From contig MWBQ01000085.1 of the NCBI GenBank assembly GCA_002069605.1, positions 1-41,838 of the forward strand: a stretch of 41,838 bases of DNA. Direction: 5' to 3'. Position numbers and translations under genes: made by a program. The stretch's first letter is position 1; every line of letters starts with the position of its first letter. The stretch comes from Candidatus Atribacteria bacterium ADurb.Bin276 (GTDB lineage Bacteria > Atribacterota > Atribacteria > Atribacterales > Atribacteraceae). The notes below the pieces were generated by a model, which was given only the letters and a program-made list of their open reading frames with translations, did no database searches and had not been told where the DNA came from. Shown piece after piece: positions 8,133 to 16,965 of this stretch.

Positions 8133-8295
8133 TTTTTTTCCCTCCTATAGCAGATAAAAAAATGAAAATGAGTATGAGAATAACTATCCAAATAAAATTA
8201 CGAAAGAAACTCGATTGGGGATAATCTCGGGCAAGTTTTATAAAGAGGATGGGTACGATGATGACTATCGAAATCATGGTTATAATCATCCTCAT
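8125..8295 (-). CDS. Small membrane protein (56 aa) overlapping the pyk start
   Basis: The ATG at 8295 has a GGGAGAG site 7 bases upstream. The frame runs 56 codons to a TGA at 8125-8127, overlapping the pyk GTG by 8 bases. The peptide has two hydrophobic segments, about residues 4-19 (IITMISIVIIVPILFI) and 35-50. They are joined by a short polar loop (KLARDYPQSSFFRN), and the tail is GGKKSD. The length and composition are protein-like, and the pyk ribosome site is embedded in it. I know no family. Role unknown: a membrane anchor or partner, or a translational coupler for pyk. Confidence 0.6.
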   Translation of the reverse strand: MRMIITMISIVIIVPILFIKLARDYPQSSFFRNFIWIVILILIFIFLSAIGGKKSD

Positions 8296-8355
8296 TTTAA
8301 GCTCTCCCTAACTCATTTTGCTCTCATTTAATTGAATTCCTAAGATATTGTCTTT

Positions 8356-9168
8356 TTATTCCTTTCCTATGGGATAGTAGGTTTTTCTTTTTTTATTAAA
8401 TTGTGTCAAATGAGTATATCCCACTTTTTTGATTAGATCCAAAGCCGATTCAAATTCTTTCCCTACCTCATAAGGGCGATGCGCATCGGAACCAAGACAA
8501 AGAGGAACTTGAGCTTGAAAACATTTTCTCAATATTTTTTCTGACGGATAGGCTTCTCCAATTGGTTTTCTATATCCCGCAGTGTTCACTTCAACTACCA
8601 TATCAAATTTTTTACACAACTGAATAGCTTGATCTTCTTCAACAATAGTCTCAGTTGGTTGATAGCGAAATTTTTTCGGCAGATCGAAATGAGCAACAAT
8701 ATTATAACAACCAGTCTCAATACCTTGCATTAAAGTCTTATAGTAGGACCGATAGATTTCATTAATATCTCTGTTTTCATAATAATGAATATATTTGGGA
8801 TGATCAAAAGCCCAATCGTCTAAAAAATGAACCGATAAAAGCAGGTAATCCCAGTTATAGAAATCTACGACCGATAAAGCCTCTTTTTCTTTTCCCGGAA
8901 TGTAATCAACTTCTAATCCGGTTTTTATTATAATTGAATCTTTATATTTAGTCTTTAGGGATTCGACTTCTTCTACATAGATTTCTAACTCTTCATCGGG
9001 TATGGCACAATGGCGTGTTCTTTCTTCTTTGGGTAGAAAATACTGTGGGCAGTGGCCTGAAAATCCAATTTCAGTTAATCCTACTTTCAAAGCATTTTCA
9101 ATGTACTCTTCATAGTTACCTTGAGCGTCACCACAACGATGAGTATGAATATGATAATCACATAACAT
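8356..9168 (-). CDS. PHP-family histidinol-phosphatase-like phosphohydrolase
   Basis: A polymerase-and-histidinol-phosphatase (PHP) fold enzyme of 270 residues. The metal site is visible: HIHTHRCGDA at the N-terminus, FSGHCPQ, a mid-chain LEVDYIPG, LLSVHFLDDW, IVAHFDLPKKF and the C-terminal GSDAHRPYEVG. This is the HisJ/HisK layout, which dephosphorylates histidinol phosphate in histidine synthesis. No his genes are nearby and PHP enzymes vary in substrate, so the assignment is at family level. The start is ATG with AAGGAG 8 bases upstream. The HU terminator (9219-9250) separates it from the gene before it. Confidence 0.8.
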   Translation of the reverse strand: MLCDYHIHTHRCGDAQGNYEEYIENALKVGLTEIGFSGHCPQYFLPKEERTRHCAIPDEELEIYVEEVESLKTKYKDSIIIKTGLEVDYIPGKEKEALSVVDFYNWDYLLLSVHFLDDWAFDHPKYIHYYENRDINEIYRSYYKTLMQGIETGCYNIVAHFDLPKKFRYQPTETIVEEDQAIQLCKKFDMVVEVNTAGYRKPIGEAYPSEKILRKCFQAQVPLCLGSDAHRPYEVGKEFESALDLIKKVGYTHLTQFNKKRKTYYPIGKE

Positions 9169-9218
9169 ATCGAGGTCTCCTTGTTCAATTATTAAAAGGA
9201 TTTTTATACTTTACGAAT

Positions 9219-9250
9219 AAAAAAGAAGGGGCGATGCCCCTTCTTTTTTA
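9219..9250 (-). terminator. Rho-independent terminator after the HU gene
   Basis: The stem AGAAGGGGC / GCCCCTTCT has a 3-base loop and is flanked by A and T runs, so it can end transcription on both strands. It sits 32 bases after the HU stop codon. Confidence 0.85.
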
Positions 9251-9281
9251 TTGATCACAATATAATATAATTCTAAAAAAA

Positions 9282-9572
9282 TTACTTTACAACTTCTTTT
9301 AAGACTTTACCAGGACGGAAAAATGGTACCTTTGTGGAAGGGATTTGAATCTCTTTTCCAGTCTGTGGATTTCTACCCCTCCGCCCAGCTCTGGTTTTCA
9401 CTCCAAAGGTTCCAAAACCAACGAGTTGAATTTTCCCTCCTTTTTTTAACTCCTTCTGGATGGAATCAAATAAATTATCAACTATCATGGCCATATCTTT
9501 TTTGGATATTTTGTCTTTCCGGTTTTTGTTAATGTTTTCAGATAATACACTTACTAACTCTTGTTTATTCAT
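9282..9572 (-). CDS. hup: HU-family DNA-binding protein
   Basis: A histone-like nucleoid protein that bends DNA as a dimer. The 96 residues fit the family (about 90). It shows the N-terminal helix pair (MNKQELVSVLSEN), the GGKIQLVGFGTFGVKTRAGRRGRNPQTGKEI arm region read in pieces, and the terminal FRPGKVLKEVV. AGGAGGT lies 10 bases before the ATG, with a second GGAGGG directly abutting it. It lies 40 bases after spoVS and ends at a strong terminator. Confidence 0.97.
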   Translation of the reverse strand: MNKQELVSVLSENINKNRKDKISKKDMAMIVDNLFDSIQKELKKGGKIQLVGFGTFGVKTRAGRRGRNPQTGKEIQIPSTKVPFFRPGKVLKEVVK

Positions 9573-9612
9573 CCCTCCACTTACCTCCTTTTAATTTGAA
9601 TTCTGATTTCCC

Positions 9613-9873
9613 CTATCCAGGAAGAACTATGAATCTTATTGCAGTTTTCTCATTGTCATCAATTTTAACATCAACAAAGGCTGGAATACAAACCAGATCT
9701 ACACCGCTTGGTGCAAGATAACCCCTAGCAATAGCTATCGCTTTTACCGCCTGATTAACCGCTCCTGCTCCAACAGCCTGCATCTCTGCCTTCCCATGTT
9801 CCCTTATTACCCCTGCCAGAGCCCCCGCTAATGCTGCTGGTCTTGTTTTGGAAGAGATCTTGAGAAGCTCCAT
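9613..9873 (-). CDS. spoVS: Stage V sporulation protein S (SpoVS) homologue
   Basis: A small (86 aa) SpoVS-family protein with the near-invariant AGALAGVIREHG, AVGAGAVNQAVKAIAIARG and APSGVDLVCIPAF stretches. In Bacillus it affects septation and spore coat steps. The fold resembles Alba-type nucleic-acid-binding proteins, and homologues are common in non-sporulating thermophiles, so the name need not mean sporulation. The ATG has AAGGAGG 7 bases upstream. It precedes HU by 40 bases on the same strand and probably shares a transcript with it, pairing two small nucleic-acid-associated proteins. Confidence 0.95.
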   Translation of the reverse strand: MELLKISSKTRPAALAGALAGVIREHGKAEMQAVGAGAVNQAVKAIAIARGYLAPSGVDLVCIPAFVDVKIDDNEKTAIRFIVLPG

Positions 9874-10049
9874 TTGCCTACCTCCTTAGTCCGCATTGAA
9901 CTGCTATTTTTGGGGATCCGTTTCCCTGTGACCCCGGGGAAACCAACATTCCCCCTCCTTTTACAATATTTTACCGAAAATTTCAAGTACTGTATACATT
10001 TTTTTCAATACTTTCTCATTTTCCCCCTTTCTCAGTTATTATTTATATT

Positions 10050-10574
10050 TTAAATCTTTTCCTGGATTATATTTTGAATAAGATTTTTTTCATTTTGATA
10101 AAAAAGGAGACTTTGAGCTTCTCTAATTTCTGCCCAGTGAACTTCTTCGACTTCTCCAGTATCAAAAGCGTTTAGGTTATTTTTCGGTATCATGATAAAA
10201 TAATTAACTCTTTCACAGAAGTTCTGATCATTTTTTTGGTATTGGAATTGTATTTCACCGGCTTTTTTTTCAATTCTACAACAATAGCCGGTTTCTTCTT
10301 GTACTTCACGAATTGCAGTTTCTTGTTCCGACTCATCGTTTTCCTGATGGCCCTTGGGAAGCGTCCATAACGGGGAGTTCTTTTTTCTAATGAGGAGTAT
10401 ATATTGGTTTTGCCCTTCGATTTTCCTTACTATCCCGCCACAGGCTTGAACATATGTTATGGTCACCTTTTGACGATCTCCTTGACAGTATGGGATTGGG
10501 CATTTTTTAACCCAGTATGTTAATTCAAAAACTTCTTCACTATTTTTACATGAAAAGTTAATTTTTGCAAACAA
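10050..10574 (-). CDS. Nudix hydrolase
   Basis: Cleaves nucleoside diphosphates linked to another moiety; the substrate is not predictable here. The Nudix box is exact at residues 75-97: Gly75, Glu81, then REVQEETGY at 89-97. The core domain covers about 40-160. The start is uncertain. The longest reading opens with TTG at 10574 without a ribosome site. A GTG at 10466 follows AAGGAG at a spacing of about 11 and gives 138 residues starting just before the domain. The extra 36 residues contain CPIPYC, which looks protein-like, so I keep the long form with doubt. A weak promoter-like pair (TAGCAA at 10630, ATGATA at 10607 on the plus strand) lies upstream. Confidence 0.8.
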   Translation of the reverse strand: MFAKINFSCKNSEEVFELTYWVKKCPIPYCQGDRQKVTITYVQACGGIVRKIEGQNQYILLIRKKNSPLWTLPKGHQENDESEQETAIREVQEETGYCCRIEKKAGEIQFQYQKNDQNFCERVNYFIMIPKNNLNAFDTGEVEEVHWAEIREAQSLLFYQNEKNLIQNIIQEKI

Positions 10575-10717
10575 AAAGCCCGTTTTTCTATATAAATGCT
10601 ATATATATGATAATGACTAATAATTATTTTAGCAAGTGGTAAATAATTAATATTATTTACAATATAGGAAGATGGTAAAGAAAATAAAGATAGATAGTTG
10701 AAAACTCCGTTATGAAA

Positions 10718-11581
10718 TTATCTCTCTTCTAATTTCTTATTTTTCTTTAAAATTAGTGCTCCCTGTTCTACTCCCAGTTCTCGAGATACCGCCTCACACT
10801 TTGCCTTTAAAAGAAAATAGATACCCTCTGATCGATCGCTCAGAGTTTCGAAATTTCCTTGTCCTTTCGATAAAATACAATCAGCTTTACGCCATATCTC
10901 TTGTACGTTCTGAGGAGATCGTTCAATGTCAATCCCAATTTCACCCTGACCGGTGGTTAAAATTGTTGCGACTTTATCTATCCCAGCTTCTATAGCGTCT
11001 TCCCTTAGGGCATCATTGGAAATCGGCCTTTCTTTAACAATAAAATAAATTTTTCTCCCTTGATTTATTTCTTCTAAAAAAACTCGGTCAAACACGACTT
11101 CACCAGCATTATCACCAATATAGAGAAGAATTTTTGAAGATTCCAAATCAGCTTGAAAATCATCCCAGTCATAAATTCCCCAGGGAGTATGTTCTATTTG
11201 ATAGAGAATTTCATTAACTTTGACTTCTTTGTAAACACCCAAATCTATTATATTACCAGCAATTGCAATTCGTAATGCAGTTTCTAAGCGATTTTTACTT
11301 TGTTCCACATATTTTTTTAATTGAGGATAAAGCTCCAAGGCCATCTGATTATAATATCTTTTCTCCTCGTAAAAGATATCTTCAATGCCAACCATTTCTT
11401 GTGCAATACGATGAGCTATGGTTGTCATAAAAGCTGGCGTCCATTCTGGATCGGCTTGAGCATAATTTTTGGAAACTCTTTGTAATACTCGCCAAACAAA
11501 TTGTTGGTCTTTCCCTGCTTTTTCCACAGCTTCTTGGGTTTGTCGAATATTACAACAAAAACATTCAACTTGCGCTTTCAT
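10718..11581 (-). CDS. DUF89 / ARMT1-like damage-control phosphatase
   Basis: The DUF89 family comprises metal-dependent phosphatases thought to remove harmful phosphometabolites. This 287-residue protein shows the N-terminal cysteine cluster (VECFCCNIRQ), the LLYIGDNAGEVVFDR active-site motif with Asp and Asn metal ligands, and LSKGQGNFETL. The short length and the Cys cluster suggest the prokaryotic (archaeal-like) subfamily rather than the eukaryotic methyltransferase-named one. Its ATG overlaps the last base of the ktrA-like stop (TAATG), so the two are translationally coupled. It is the last gene of the tilS-hpt-ftsH transcript. No clear terminator is seen in 10575-10717, which is plain AT-rich sequence. 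Confidence 0.82.
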   Translation of the reverse strand: MKAQVECFCCNIRQTQEAVEKAGKDQQFVWRVLQRVSKNYAQADPEWTPAFMTTIAHRIAQEMVGIEDIFYEEKRYYNQMALELYPQLKKYVEQSKNRLETALRIAIAGNIIDLGVYKEVKVNEILYQIEHTPWGIYDWDDFQADLESSKILLYIGDNAGEVVFDRVFLEEINQGRKIYFIVKERPISNDALREDAIEAGIDKVATILTTGQGEIGIDIERSPQNVQEIWRKADCILSKGQGNFETLSDRSEGIYFLLKAKCEAVSRELGVEQGALILKKNKKLEER

Positions 11582-12261
11582 TAAGATCCCCCATTGTCAG
11601 ATCGTTCTGATGCTAATTCACGGAAAAACTTCTTTAGTTGTTGTTCATCCCCGAGGACATAGATGATATCATTTTTGTTCAATATTTCACTGGCGGCAGG
11701 AGAAACGATATATTCATCTGTCCTTCTGATTGCCAAAATAGTAACACCAAATCGGTTTCTTAATTGTGATTTACTCAAAGTCGTATTTGCCAAAACCGCA
11801 GGAAGTTTTGATTCAACAATATTGTAGCCTGGAAAAAGTTCTTCAGTTCGAATAGCATTTTGAAAGGTCAGAGTTTTGGCAACTTTAATCGCCATATCTT
11901 TTTCCGGGAAAATAACGCGGTCAGCACCAACTTTGCTAAGAATTTTTCCATGATTTTCATTAATAGCTCGAGCTACAATAAATGGTACTCCCATATCCTT
12001 CAAGGCTAAAGTGGTGAGGACACTGGATTGTATGTCATTTCCAATGCTGACTATAGCAACATCGAAATTTCTAATCCCGAGCGCCTCTAAAACCTTTTCA
12101 TCAGTAGTATCAGCTTGGACAACTTCGCTCACCTTACTTGCTAGGTCTCTTACCGGTGCCTCTTCAATATCGACAGCCAATACCATAAAACCTTGTTGAT
12201 AGAGTGCTAATGCTATATTTTTCCCAAATATACCTAAACCAAATACTGCAAATTGACGCAT
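11581..12261 (-). CDS. ktrA: KtrA/TrkA-type potassium channel regulatory subunit (RCK)
   Basis: A cytoplasmic gating subunit of Ktr-type potassium uptake that binds NAD(H) or adenine nucleotides. The N-terminal RCK domain (1 to about 120) starts with the Rossmann motif GLGIFG (8-13) and has the acidic strand end VDIEE. An RCK_C domain spans about 135-220. The 226-residue length matches single-RCK KtrA rather than double TrkA. The membrane partner KtrB/TrkH is not adjacent and must be elsewhere. It lies 50 bases after the thioesterase and overlaps the DUF89 gene by one base. Confidence 0.9.
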   Translation of the reverse strand: MRQFAVFGLGIFGKNIALALYQQGFMVLAVDIEEAPVRDLASKVSEVVQADTTDEKVLEALGIRNFDVAIVSIGNDIQSSVLTTLALKDMGVPFIVARAINENHGKILSKVGADRVIFPEKDMAIKVAKTLTFQNAIRTEELFPGYNIVESKLPAVLANTTLSKSQLRNRFGVTILAIRRTDEYIVSPAASEILNKNDIIYVLGDEQQLKKFFRELASERSDNGGS

Positions 12262-12311
12262 TTACACATCACCATTTCATTATATTGCTCTTTTAAGTAT
12301 TGAATCATAAT

Positions 12312-12725
12312 CTATGACTTTGATGTCATTCGAGTTTTTTGATCAAGTTTCTTTAAAAAACTGTCTCTTCTAACCACAAATCGCTCTAATTTTCCTTCAC
12401 CAATTTTTTCGATTTCATCAAAAGCTTCGGCTTCAAAAACTAATCGGTTTCTATAAATTTCAACCAAAGTTGCCCGAGCAGTTACTTTCATACCTGGTGG
12501 AGTCGCAGCAATATGAGAAATACTGATCCGGGTCCCAACACTTTCATAACCATCAGAAAGATGATTCTTGACTGCATAAAAAGCAGCGTTATCCATGAGC
12601 GATACCAACATAGGAGTTGCAAATGCCGGCACCATTTCTTTTTCGAACTTATCGGCGGTATTTTCTTTACCAACAATAGCTGAGGCAACCCCGGTTAACC
12701 CAACCCGAAGGGTATTACTCTTCAT
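12312..12725 (-). CDS. FlK-like hot-dog thioesterase
   Basis: A 137-residue hot-dog fold protein resembling fluoroacetyl-CoA thioesterase FlK and its housekeeping relatives. The FlK triad spacing is kept: Thr37 (in FATPML), Asp45 where FlK has Glu, and His71 (SHIAATPPG). The run GTRISISHIAATPPGMKV is typical of the group, and it ends with GEGKLERFVV. It likely hydrolyses a short acyl-CoA; the native substrate is unknown. Its ATG overlaps the ftsH stop (ATGA), indicating coupled translation and membership in the ftsH operon. Confidence 0.85.
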   Translation of the reverse strand: MKSNTLRVGLTGVASAIVGKENTADKFEKEMVPAFATPMLVSLMDNAAFYAVKNHLSDGYESVGTRISISHIAATPPGMKVTARATLVEIYRNRLVFEAEAFDEIEKIGEGKLERFVVRRDSFLKKLDQKTRMTSKS

Positions 12726-14644
12726 TTTGTATTAATCCTCCCTTCCTGGTTCGAAGGAAAATCTGATAATAATTGTTCAGCTGCAGCTTGTTTATTTTTA
12801 TCTTCTTCTGACGAGAATTCAGGAATTTCATTCCCGTTTATATCTAAAATTTTATCAATTTCTTCTCTCTCTAAGACTTCCTTTTCCAACAAAATTGCTG
12901 TGAGTTTATCTAGTTTATCACGATTATCAATGATTAGTTTCCGAGCTTGTTCATAAGCACTGTCAATAATGCTTCTGACCTCTTTATCGATGGTAAAGGC
13001 AACTTCTTCACTGTAATTTCGGTCTTCAGCAATATCCTTCCCTAAAAATACTTCCTTATGCCGACGTCCTAAGGTTAAAGGTCCCAGGGTGTCGCTCATA
13101 CCATATTCACAAACCATCTCTCGGGCTATCTCAGTTGCTTTTTGTAAATCATCATGAGCACCAGTGGTTATATCCTCAAAAACGATTTCTTCGGCTACTC
13201 GCCCACCCAAAAGAACTGCTAAACGAGTCATTAATTCCTGCTTGCTAATAAGATACCGATCTTCGGTGGGAAGTTGTAAAGTATAACCTAAGGCTGCACC
13301 ACCTCGCGGAATTATGGATATTTTATGTACTGGATCTGTATTGGGAAGAAATCTTGCGACTAAGGCATGACCAGACTCATGATAGGCTACAACTTTCTTT
13401 TCCTTATCGCTAATGATGACATTTTTCCTTTCTGGTCCAGCTATGACCTTATCAATGGATTCTTCCATATCCGACATTTCTATTACATCTTTCCCCTTGC
13501 GGGCTGCAAGAAGCGCTGCTTCGTTCATCATGTTGGCAAGGTCAGCTCCAACAAATCCTGGAGTTCTTCGAGCCAAAATCTTAAGATCAATATCCTTCCC
13601 TAAGGGTTTTCCTTTGGTATGCACTTTTAGGATAGCTTCTCTTCCTAATACATCAGGTCTTGGTACGGCGATCCTTCTATCGAAACGGCCGGGTCTGAGA
13701 AGAGCCGGATCGAGAATGTCAGGTCGGTTAGTGGCAGCAATCAGTATAACTCCTTGATTTGGGTCAAAGCCATCCATTTCAACCAAAAGCTGATTCAATG
13801 TTTGTTCCCTTTCATCGTGTCCTCCCCCTAAACCAGCACCCCGATGTCGTCCTACAGCATCCAGTTCATCAACAAAAATTATACAAGGAGCGTTCCGTTT
13901 GGCATTTCCAAACAAATCTCGAACCCGTGCTGCACCAACTCCAACAAACATTTCAACAAAATCAGAACCACTGATACTAAAAAAAGGAACTCCTGCTTCA
14001 CCAGCAACTGCCTTGGCCAAAAGAGTCTTTCCTGTACCTGGTGGTCCGTATAACAATACACCACGGGGGATTCGAGCTCCTAATTTCTGGAATTTACGCG
14101 GATTTTTTAGAAAATCAACCACTTCACTTAATTCTTCTTTTACCTCTTCAATACCCGCAACATCATCAAAGGTAACCTTCACTTTTTCTGAATCTACCAT
14201 TCGAGCATGGCTCTTTGAAAAAGAGGTTACTTTGCTTCCACCACCTTGAAATTGTTGAAGTAAAAATATCCACACAATGATCAGCAATGCCGTTGGCAAT
14301 AGGGATCCAAGAATCCTTGACCACCATGACGGTTCGGTAGGCGGTTTGGCATCAATATTAACATTTTGATTTCGTAGGATTTCAATCAATTGAGGATCTT
14401 CAGGAGCATAGGTTGTAAAATTCGTTCCATCTTTGAGATGGCCTAATATATTTTTATCCATAATAGTAACGCTCTCAACCTCATTTCCTTTAACCAAGTC
14501 AATAAACTCGGTATAAGTAAAAGCTTGAGGTGGTATTTCCTGTTGCATGAAGGAGGTTACTAATGAAACTACTATGATAAGAAACAAGAGATAAAATCCC
14601 ATGTTTCTGTAAAATTTCCCACCAGGGGTATTATTCAGTTTCAC
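12722..14644 (-). CDS. ftsH: ATP-dependent zinc metalloprotease FtsH
   Basis: A membrane-bound AAA+ protease for quality control of membrane and regulatory proteins. Two TM segments flank a periplasmic-side domain (about 15-33 and 108-130). Walker A is GPPGTGKT at 200-207, Walker B IIFVDELD at 256-263 and the [19 protein letters not shown] at about 306-321. The zinc site is HESGH at 422-426, with a later Asp near 499. The 640-residue length is normal. Translation starts at GTG 14644; the AGAGGAGG site is about 13 bases away. A 13-codon leader frame ends just before it (14645-14686). The order tilS-hpt-ftsH is conserved in Bacillus and many other bacteria. Confidence 0.97.
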   Translation of the reverse strand: MKLNNTPGGKFYRNMGFYLLFLIIVVSLVTSFMQQEIPPQAFTYTEFIDLVKGNEVESVTIMDKNILGHLKDGTNFTTYAPEDPQLIEILRNQNVNIDAKPPTEPSWWSRILGSLLPTALLIIVWIFLLQQFQGGGSKVTSFSKSHARMVDSEKVKVTFDDVAGIEEVKEELSEVVDFLKNPRKFQKLGARIPRGVLLYGPPGTGKTLLAKAVAGEAGVPFFSISGSDFVEMFVGVGAARVRDLFGNAKRNAPCIIFVDELDAVGRHRGAGLGGGHDEREQTLNQLLVEMDGFDPNQGVILIAATNRPDILDPALLRPGRFDRRIAVPRPDVLGREAILKVHTKGKPLGKDIDLKILARRTPGFVGADLANMMNEAALLAARKGKDVIEMSDMEESIDKVIAGPERKNVIISDKEKKVVAYHESGHALVARFLPNTDPVHKISIIPRGGAALGYTLQLPTEDRYLISKQELMTRLAVLLGGRVAEEIVFEDITTGAHDDLQKATEIAREMVCEYGMSDTLGPLTLGRRHKEVFLGKDIAEDRNYSEEVAFTIDKEVRSIIDSAYEQARKLIIDNRDKLDKLTAILLEKEVLEREEIDKILDINGNEIPEFSSEEDKNKQAAAEQLLSDFPSNQEGRINTK

Positions 14645-14686
14645 TTATTTTTTCATCCTCCTCTGATTAATCCGACAAAGAAACAT
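14645..14686 (-). other. Possible 13-residue leader peptide frame ahead of ftsH
   Basis: An ATG preceded by AAAGGAG runs 13 codons (MFLCRINQRRMKK) to a TAA directly abutting the ftsH GTG. It contains the ftsH ribosome site. It could couple ftsH translation to upstream ribosomes. It is too short to judge by composition. Confidence 0.3.
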
Positions 14687-14781
14687 GATAAATATTCTCC
14701 TTTTGTCATTTTCTAAAATATATTTAGAAAGCTTTATATGGATGCATTCAAATAAACTGATTTTAAAATTATTGTAACACA

Positions 14782-15327
14782 TCAAACCGTTTGATAATAT
14801 TTTGGCTTCAACACAAAAATAAAAGGATAATTACGATATTTTTCAGCAAAATCTAAACCATACCCAACCACAAATTGGTCTGGAATAACAAAACCGGTAT
14901 ATTCAACTTCTAAATTCTTAACAATTCGTCTTTCTTGCTTATCTAAGAGTGCACATACTTTTAAGCTCGCCGGTTCTCTTATAGTGAGGACATCTTTCAG
15001 ATGTTGCAGAGTAAGACCGGTATCAACAATATCTTCAATAATAAGAACGTGTTTATTGTGAATTGGTTTATCCAGATCTTTTAATATCCGTATTACTCCA
15101 CCTGATTCACTGTCATCTCCATAACTTGATATTGACATAAAGTCAACACTTAAAGGGACAGAAATATTCCGTATTAAATCTGACATAAAAATAAAAGCAC
15201 CACGAAGTATCCCAATAGCACGAATTTCCTTATCAACATAATCTTGGCTTATTTGTTGAGCCAATTGTTTTACTCGACTCTGGATTTCTTCTTGAGAAAT
15301 TAAAATTTTATCGATAAAATCATTCAT
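14782..15327 (-). CDS. hpt: Hypoxanthine phosphoribosyltransferase
   Basis: Purine salvage: converts hypoxanthine (and often guanine) with PRPP to the nucleotide. The 181 residues fit the family. The PRPP-binding motif is VLIIEDIVDTGLTL (about 94-107). The flexible-loop region SISSYGDDSESGGVIR and the C-terminal VGYGLDFAEKYRNYPFI purine-binding strand are intact. The ATG follows AGAGGTG. It lies 4 bases after tilS and is co-transcribed with it. Confidence 0.96.
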   Translation of the reverse strand: MNDFIDKILISQEEIQSRVKQLAQQISQDYVDKEIRAIGILRGAFIFMSDLIRNISVPLSVDFMSISSYGDDSESGGVIRILKDLDKPIHNKHVLIIEDIVDTGLTLQHLKDVLTIREPASLKVCALLDKQERRIVKNLEVEYTGFVIPDQFVVGYGLDFAEKYRNYPFIFVLKPKYYQTV

Positions 15328-15331
15328 TTTT

Positions 15332-16711
15332 TCACCTCTTACCTGTCCTCATCGAGACAATAAAAATGCTTTTGCTATTTTCCTGAACTTGGGCTCTTTC
15401 GTCAAGTAAAATACCAGGTATCCAAAGAATCTTTTTTTGATCACATAATATGGGAACTTTTTTCCTCCAGTTTTCAGGAATACCTTGTCCATGAAAAATC
15501 GTTTTTAATTTTTTTTCTTTTCCATTTACTACTACTCGATCACCATTTAAAAAATTCCTAACTAATAAAGGTAAATCACATTTATCCAAGTCAATTTCAC
15601 ACCATAGAGCCTTCAGGTCAAACTGTCCCGGAATGTTTTTTTGAAAAGATTCGATGATTAAACCTATATCTTCAAATTTATTAATGCCCGGTATTTTTAG
15701 AATATAAGACCAGTTGGGAATATCTCCTAACAATAATTCCCCCCGGCGTCCATAGATATAACCATTGTCCACCCAAAAAGAAATCTTTTCCGGAAGCATA
15801 GTTTGTCCTTTGCCTTTTTTTATAATATATTCTAAGGCTTTAAAATGGGCTCGGGTTATATGGTAGGTATCCCCCTTGACCTGATTGATTAATTCAATAA
15901 GGCCCTGCCTTCTTTTAAAGTCAGAAGTTTTAACCAAACTGCTCACCGGCAAGCGAAAAAGACGACCTTTTTTTTCAATTGACCACTTCTCTTCAGGTAT
16001 AATTGATAGAGATTCTTGGATATTTAATCCCATACGAAAAATTATTTCTTCAATTTTGGCGTTGTAATCCTGTTTTAATAAGGGAATTAGTCCATTACGG
16101 ATCCGATTTCTCAAAAAAGATTGATCAAGATTAGTTGAGTCAATGACAAACGCAAGGTGTTGTTCTTCAAGATAGCGATGAATCTCATCAAGCGAAGTTC
16201 GTAAAAGTGGACGGATAAACTTTCCATTTCGAATTGGCATTCCTCTGAGGCCATTTATACCAGTTCCTCGGATGATATTCATCAGGATGGTCTCAACTTG
16301 GTCGTTACGATGATGACCAAGAGCAATTTTATCAGCTTTCCATAGCTCGGCAACTTCTTTTAGTTTTTGGTATCGAACCTTCCGAGCGGCTTCTTCTAAA
16401 GAAATAGATAGCTCCTTTTTGTAAGCTTTCACATCATATTGTTCTATAAAAATCTCAAAATTGCGTTTTTTTGCCCATTCAACACAGAAATTTTGATCCC
16501 GAAGAGCTTCTTGACCTCTTAAACCATGATTTAAATGAAAAAAAGCTAATTGAAATTTGAATTCTTCACATAGTTTCCCCAGAATATCGGATAATGCAGT
16601 AGAGTCGGGACCACCAGAAAAAGCGATTAAAACTCGGTCTCCCGTAACGATTAATTCCTGCTCTTGAATGAGTCGGGAAACGGTTTTTAACAAATAAGGA
16701 TATTTCTTCAT
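15332..16711 (-). CDS. tilS: tRNA(Ile)-lysidine synthase TilS
   Basis: Attaches lysine to the wobble cytidine of tRNA-Ile(CAU) so that it reads AUA and is charged with isoleucine. The PP-loop SGGPDS is at 32-37. HHRNDQVET and RPLL follow in the catalytic domain, and a C-terminal tRNA-binding region extends to 459 residues, a normal long form. The ATG has AGGAG about 12 bases upstream. A tRNA with a CAU anticodon sits 39 bases upstream on the same strand, with no terminator between, so both share a promoter. Confidence 0.95.
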   Translation of the reverse strand: MKKYPYLLKTVSRLIQEQELIVTGDRVLIAFSGGPDSTALSDILGKLCEEFKFQLAFFHLNHGLRGQEALRDQNFCVEWAKKRNFEIFIEQYDVKAYKKELSISLEEAARKVRYQKLKEVAELWKADKIALGHHRNDQVETILMNIIRGTGINGLRGMPIRNGKFIRPLLRTSLDEIHRYLEEQHLAFVIDSTNLDQSFLRNRIRNGLIPLLKQDYNAKIEEIIFRMGLNIQESLSIIPEEKWSIEKKGRLFRLPVSSLVKTSDFKRRQGLIELINQVKGDTYHITRAHFKALEYIIKKGKGQTMLPEKISFWVDNGYIYGRRGELLLGDIPNWSYILKIPGINKFEDIGLIIESFQKNIPGQFDLKALWCEIDLDKCDLPLLVRNFLNGDRVVVNGKEKKLKTIFHGQGIPENWRKKVPILCDQKKILWIPGILLDERAQVQENSKSIFIVSMRTGKR

Positions 16712-16750
16712 ACCAGCGAGGGCTCCTGATAGGAATAACGTTGAGGAAGC

Positions 16751-16827
16751 TGGTGGCGGTGAAGGGATTCGAACCCCTGACGCTCCGGGTATGAGCCGGA
16801 TGCTCTTGCCAACTGAGCTACACCGCC
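16751..16827 (-). tRNA. tRNA-Met (anticodon CAU), probably elongator
   Basis: A full cloverleaf is seen. The acceptor GGCGGTG pairs perfectly with CACCGCC, and TA occupies positions 8-9. The D arm is GCTC/GAGC, the anticodon stem TCCGG/CCGGA with loop CTCATAC, and the T arm has TTCGAAT. The CCA end is encoded, giving 77 bases. The acceptor matches the Bacillus elongator Met tRNA as I recall it and does not look like an initiator (no C1-A72 mismatch). The CAU tRNA-Ile cannot be fully excluded from sequence alone. Confidence 0.95.
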
Positions 16828-16837
16828 AGCAGTACCT

Positions 16838-16866
16838 ATTATATTCACCATCTACCCATTTTACAA
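16838..16866 (-). promoter_or_regulatory. Predicted sigma70-type promoter for tRNA-Met and the tilS-hpt-ftsH operon
   Basis: On the minus strand TTGTAA (16861-16866), a 17-base spacer, then a perfect TATAAT (16838-16843). Initiation would fall about 4 bases before the mature tRNA 5' end. Confidence 0.7.
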
Positions 16867-16965
16867 GTGTTTATAAAGAAAATAATTATTCTAAAGATAA
16901 AAAATGAAACCACCCCTACACCAATCCGAGGAAAAGAATTGCATGATGTTATCTCAAAATAATGA

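Noticed and set aside
9874-10049. Possible cyclic di-GMP (GEMM-type) riboswitch ahead of spoVS, from a CACAGGGAAAC string
   Set aside because: The rest of the conserved core (GGGACGCAAAGCC-like and the second stem) is absent; only a small hairpin remains.
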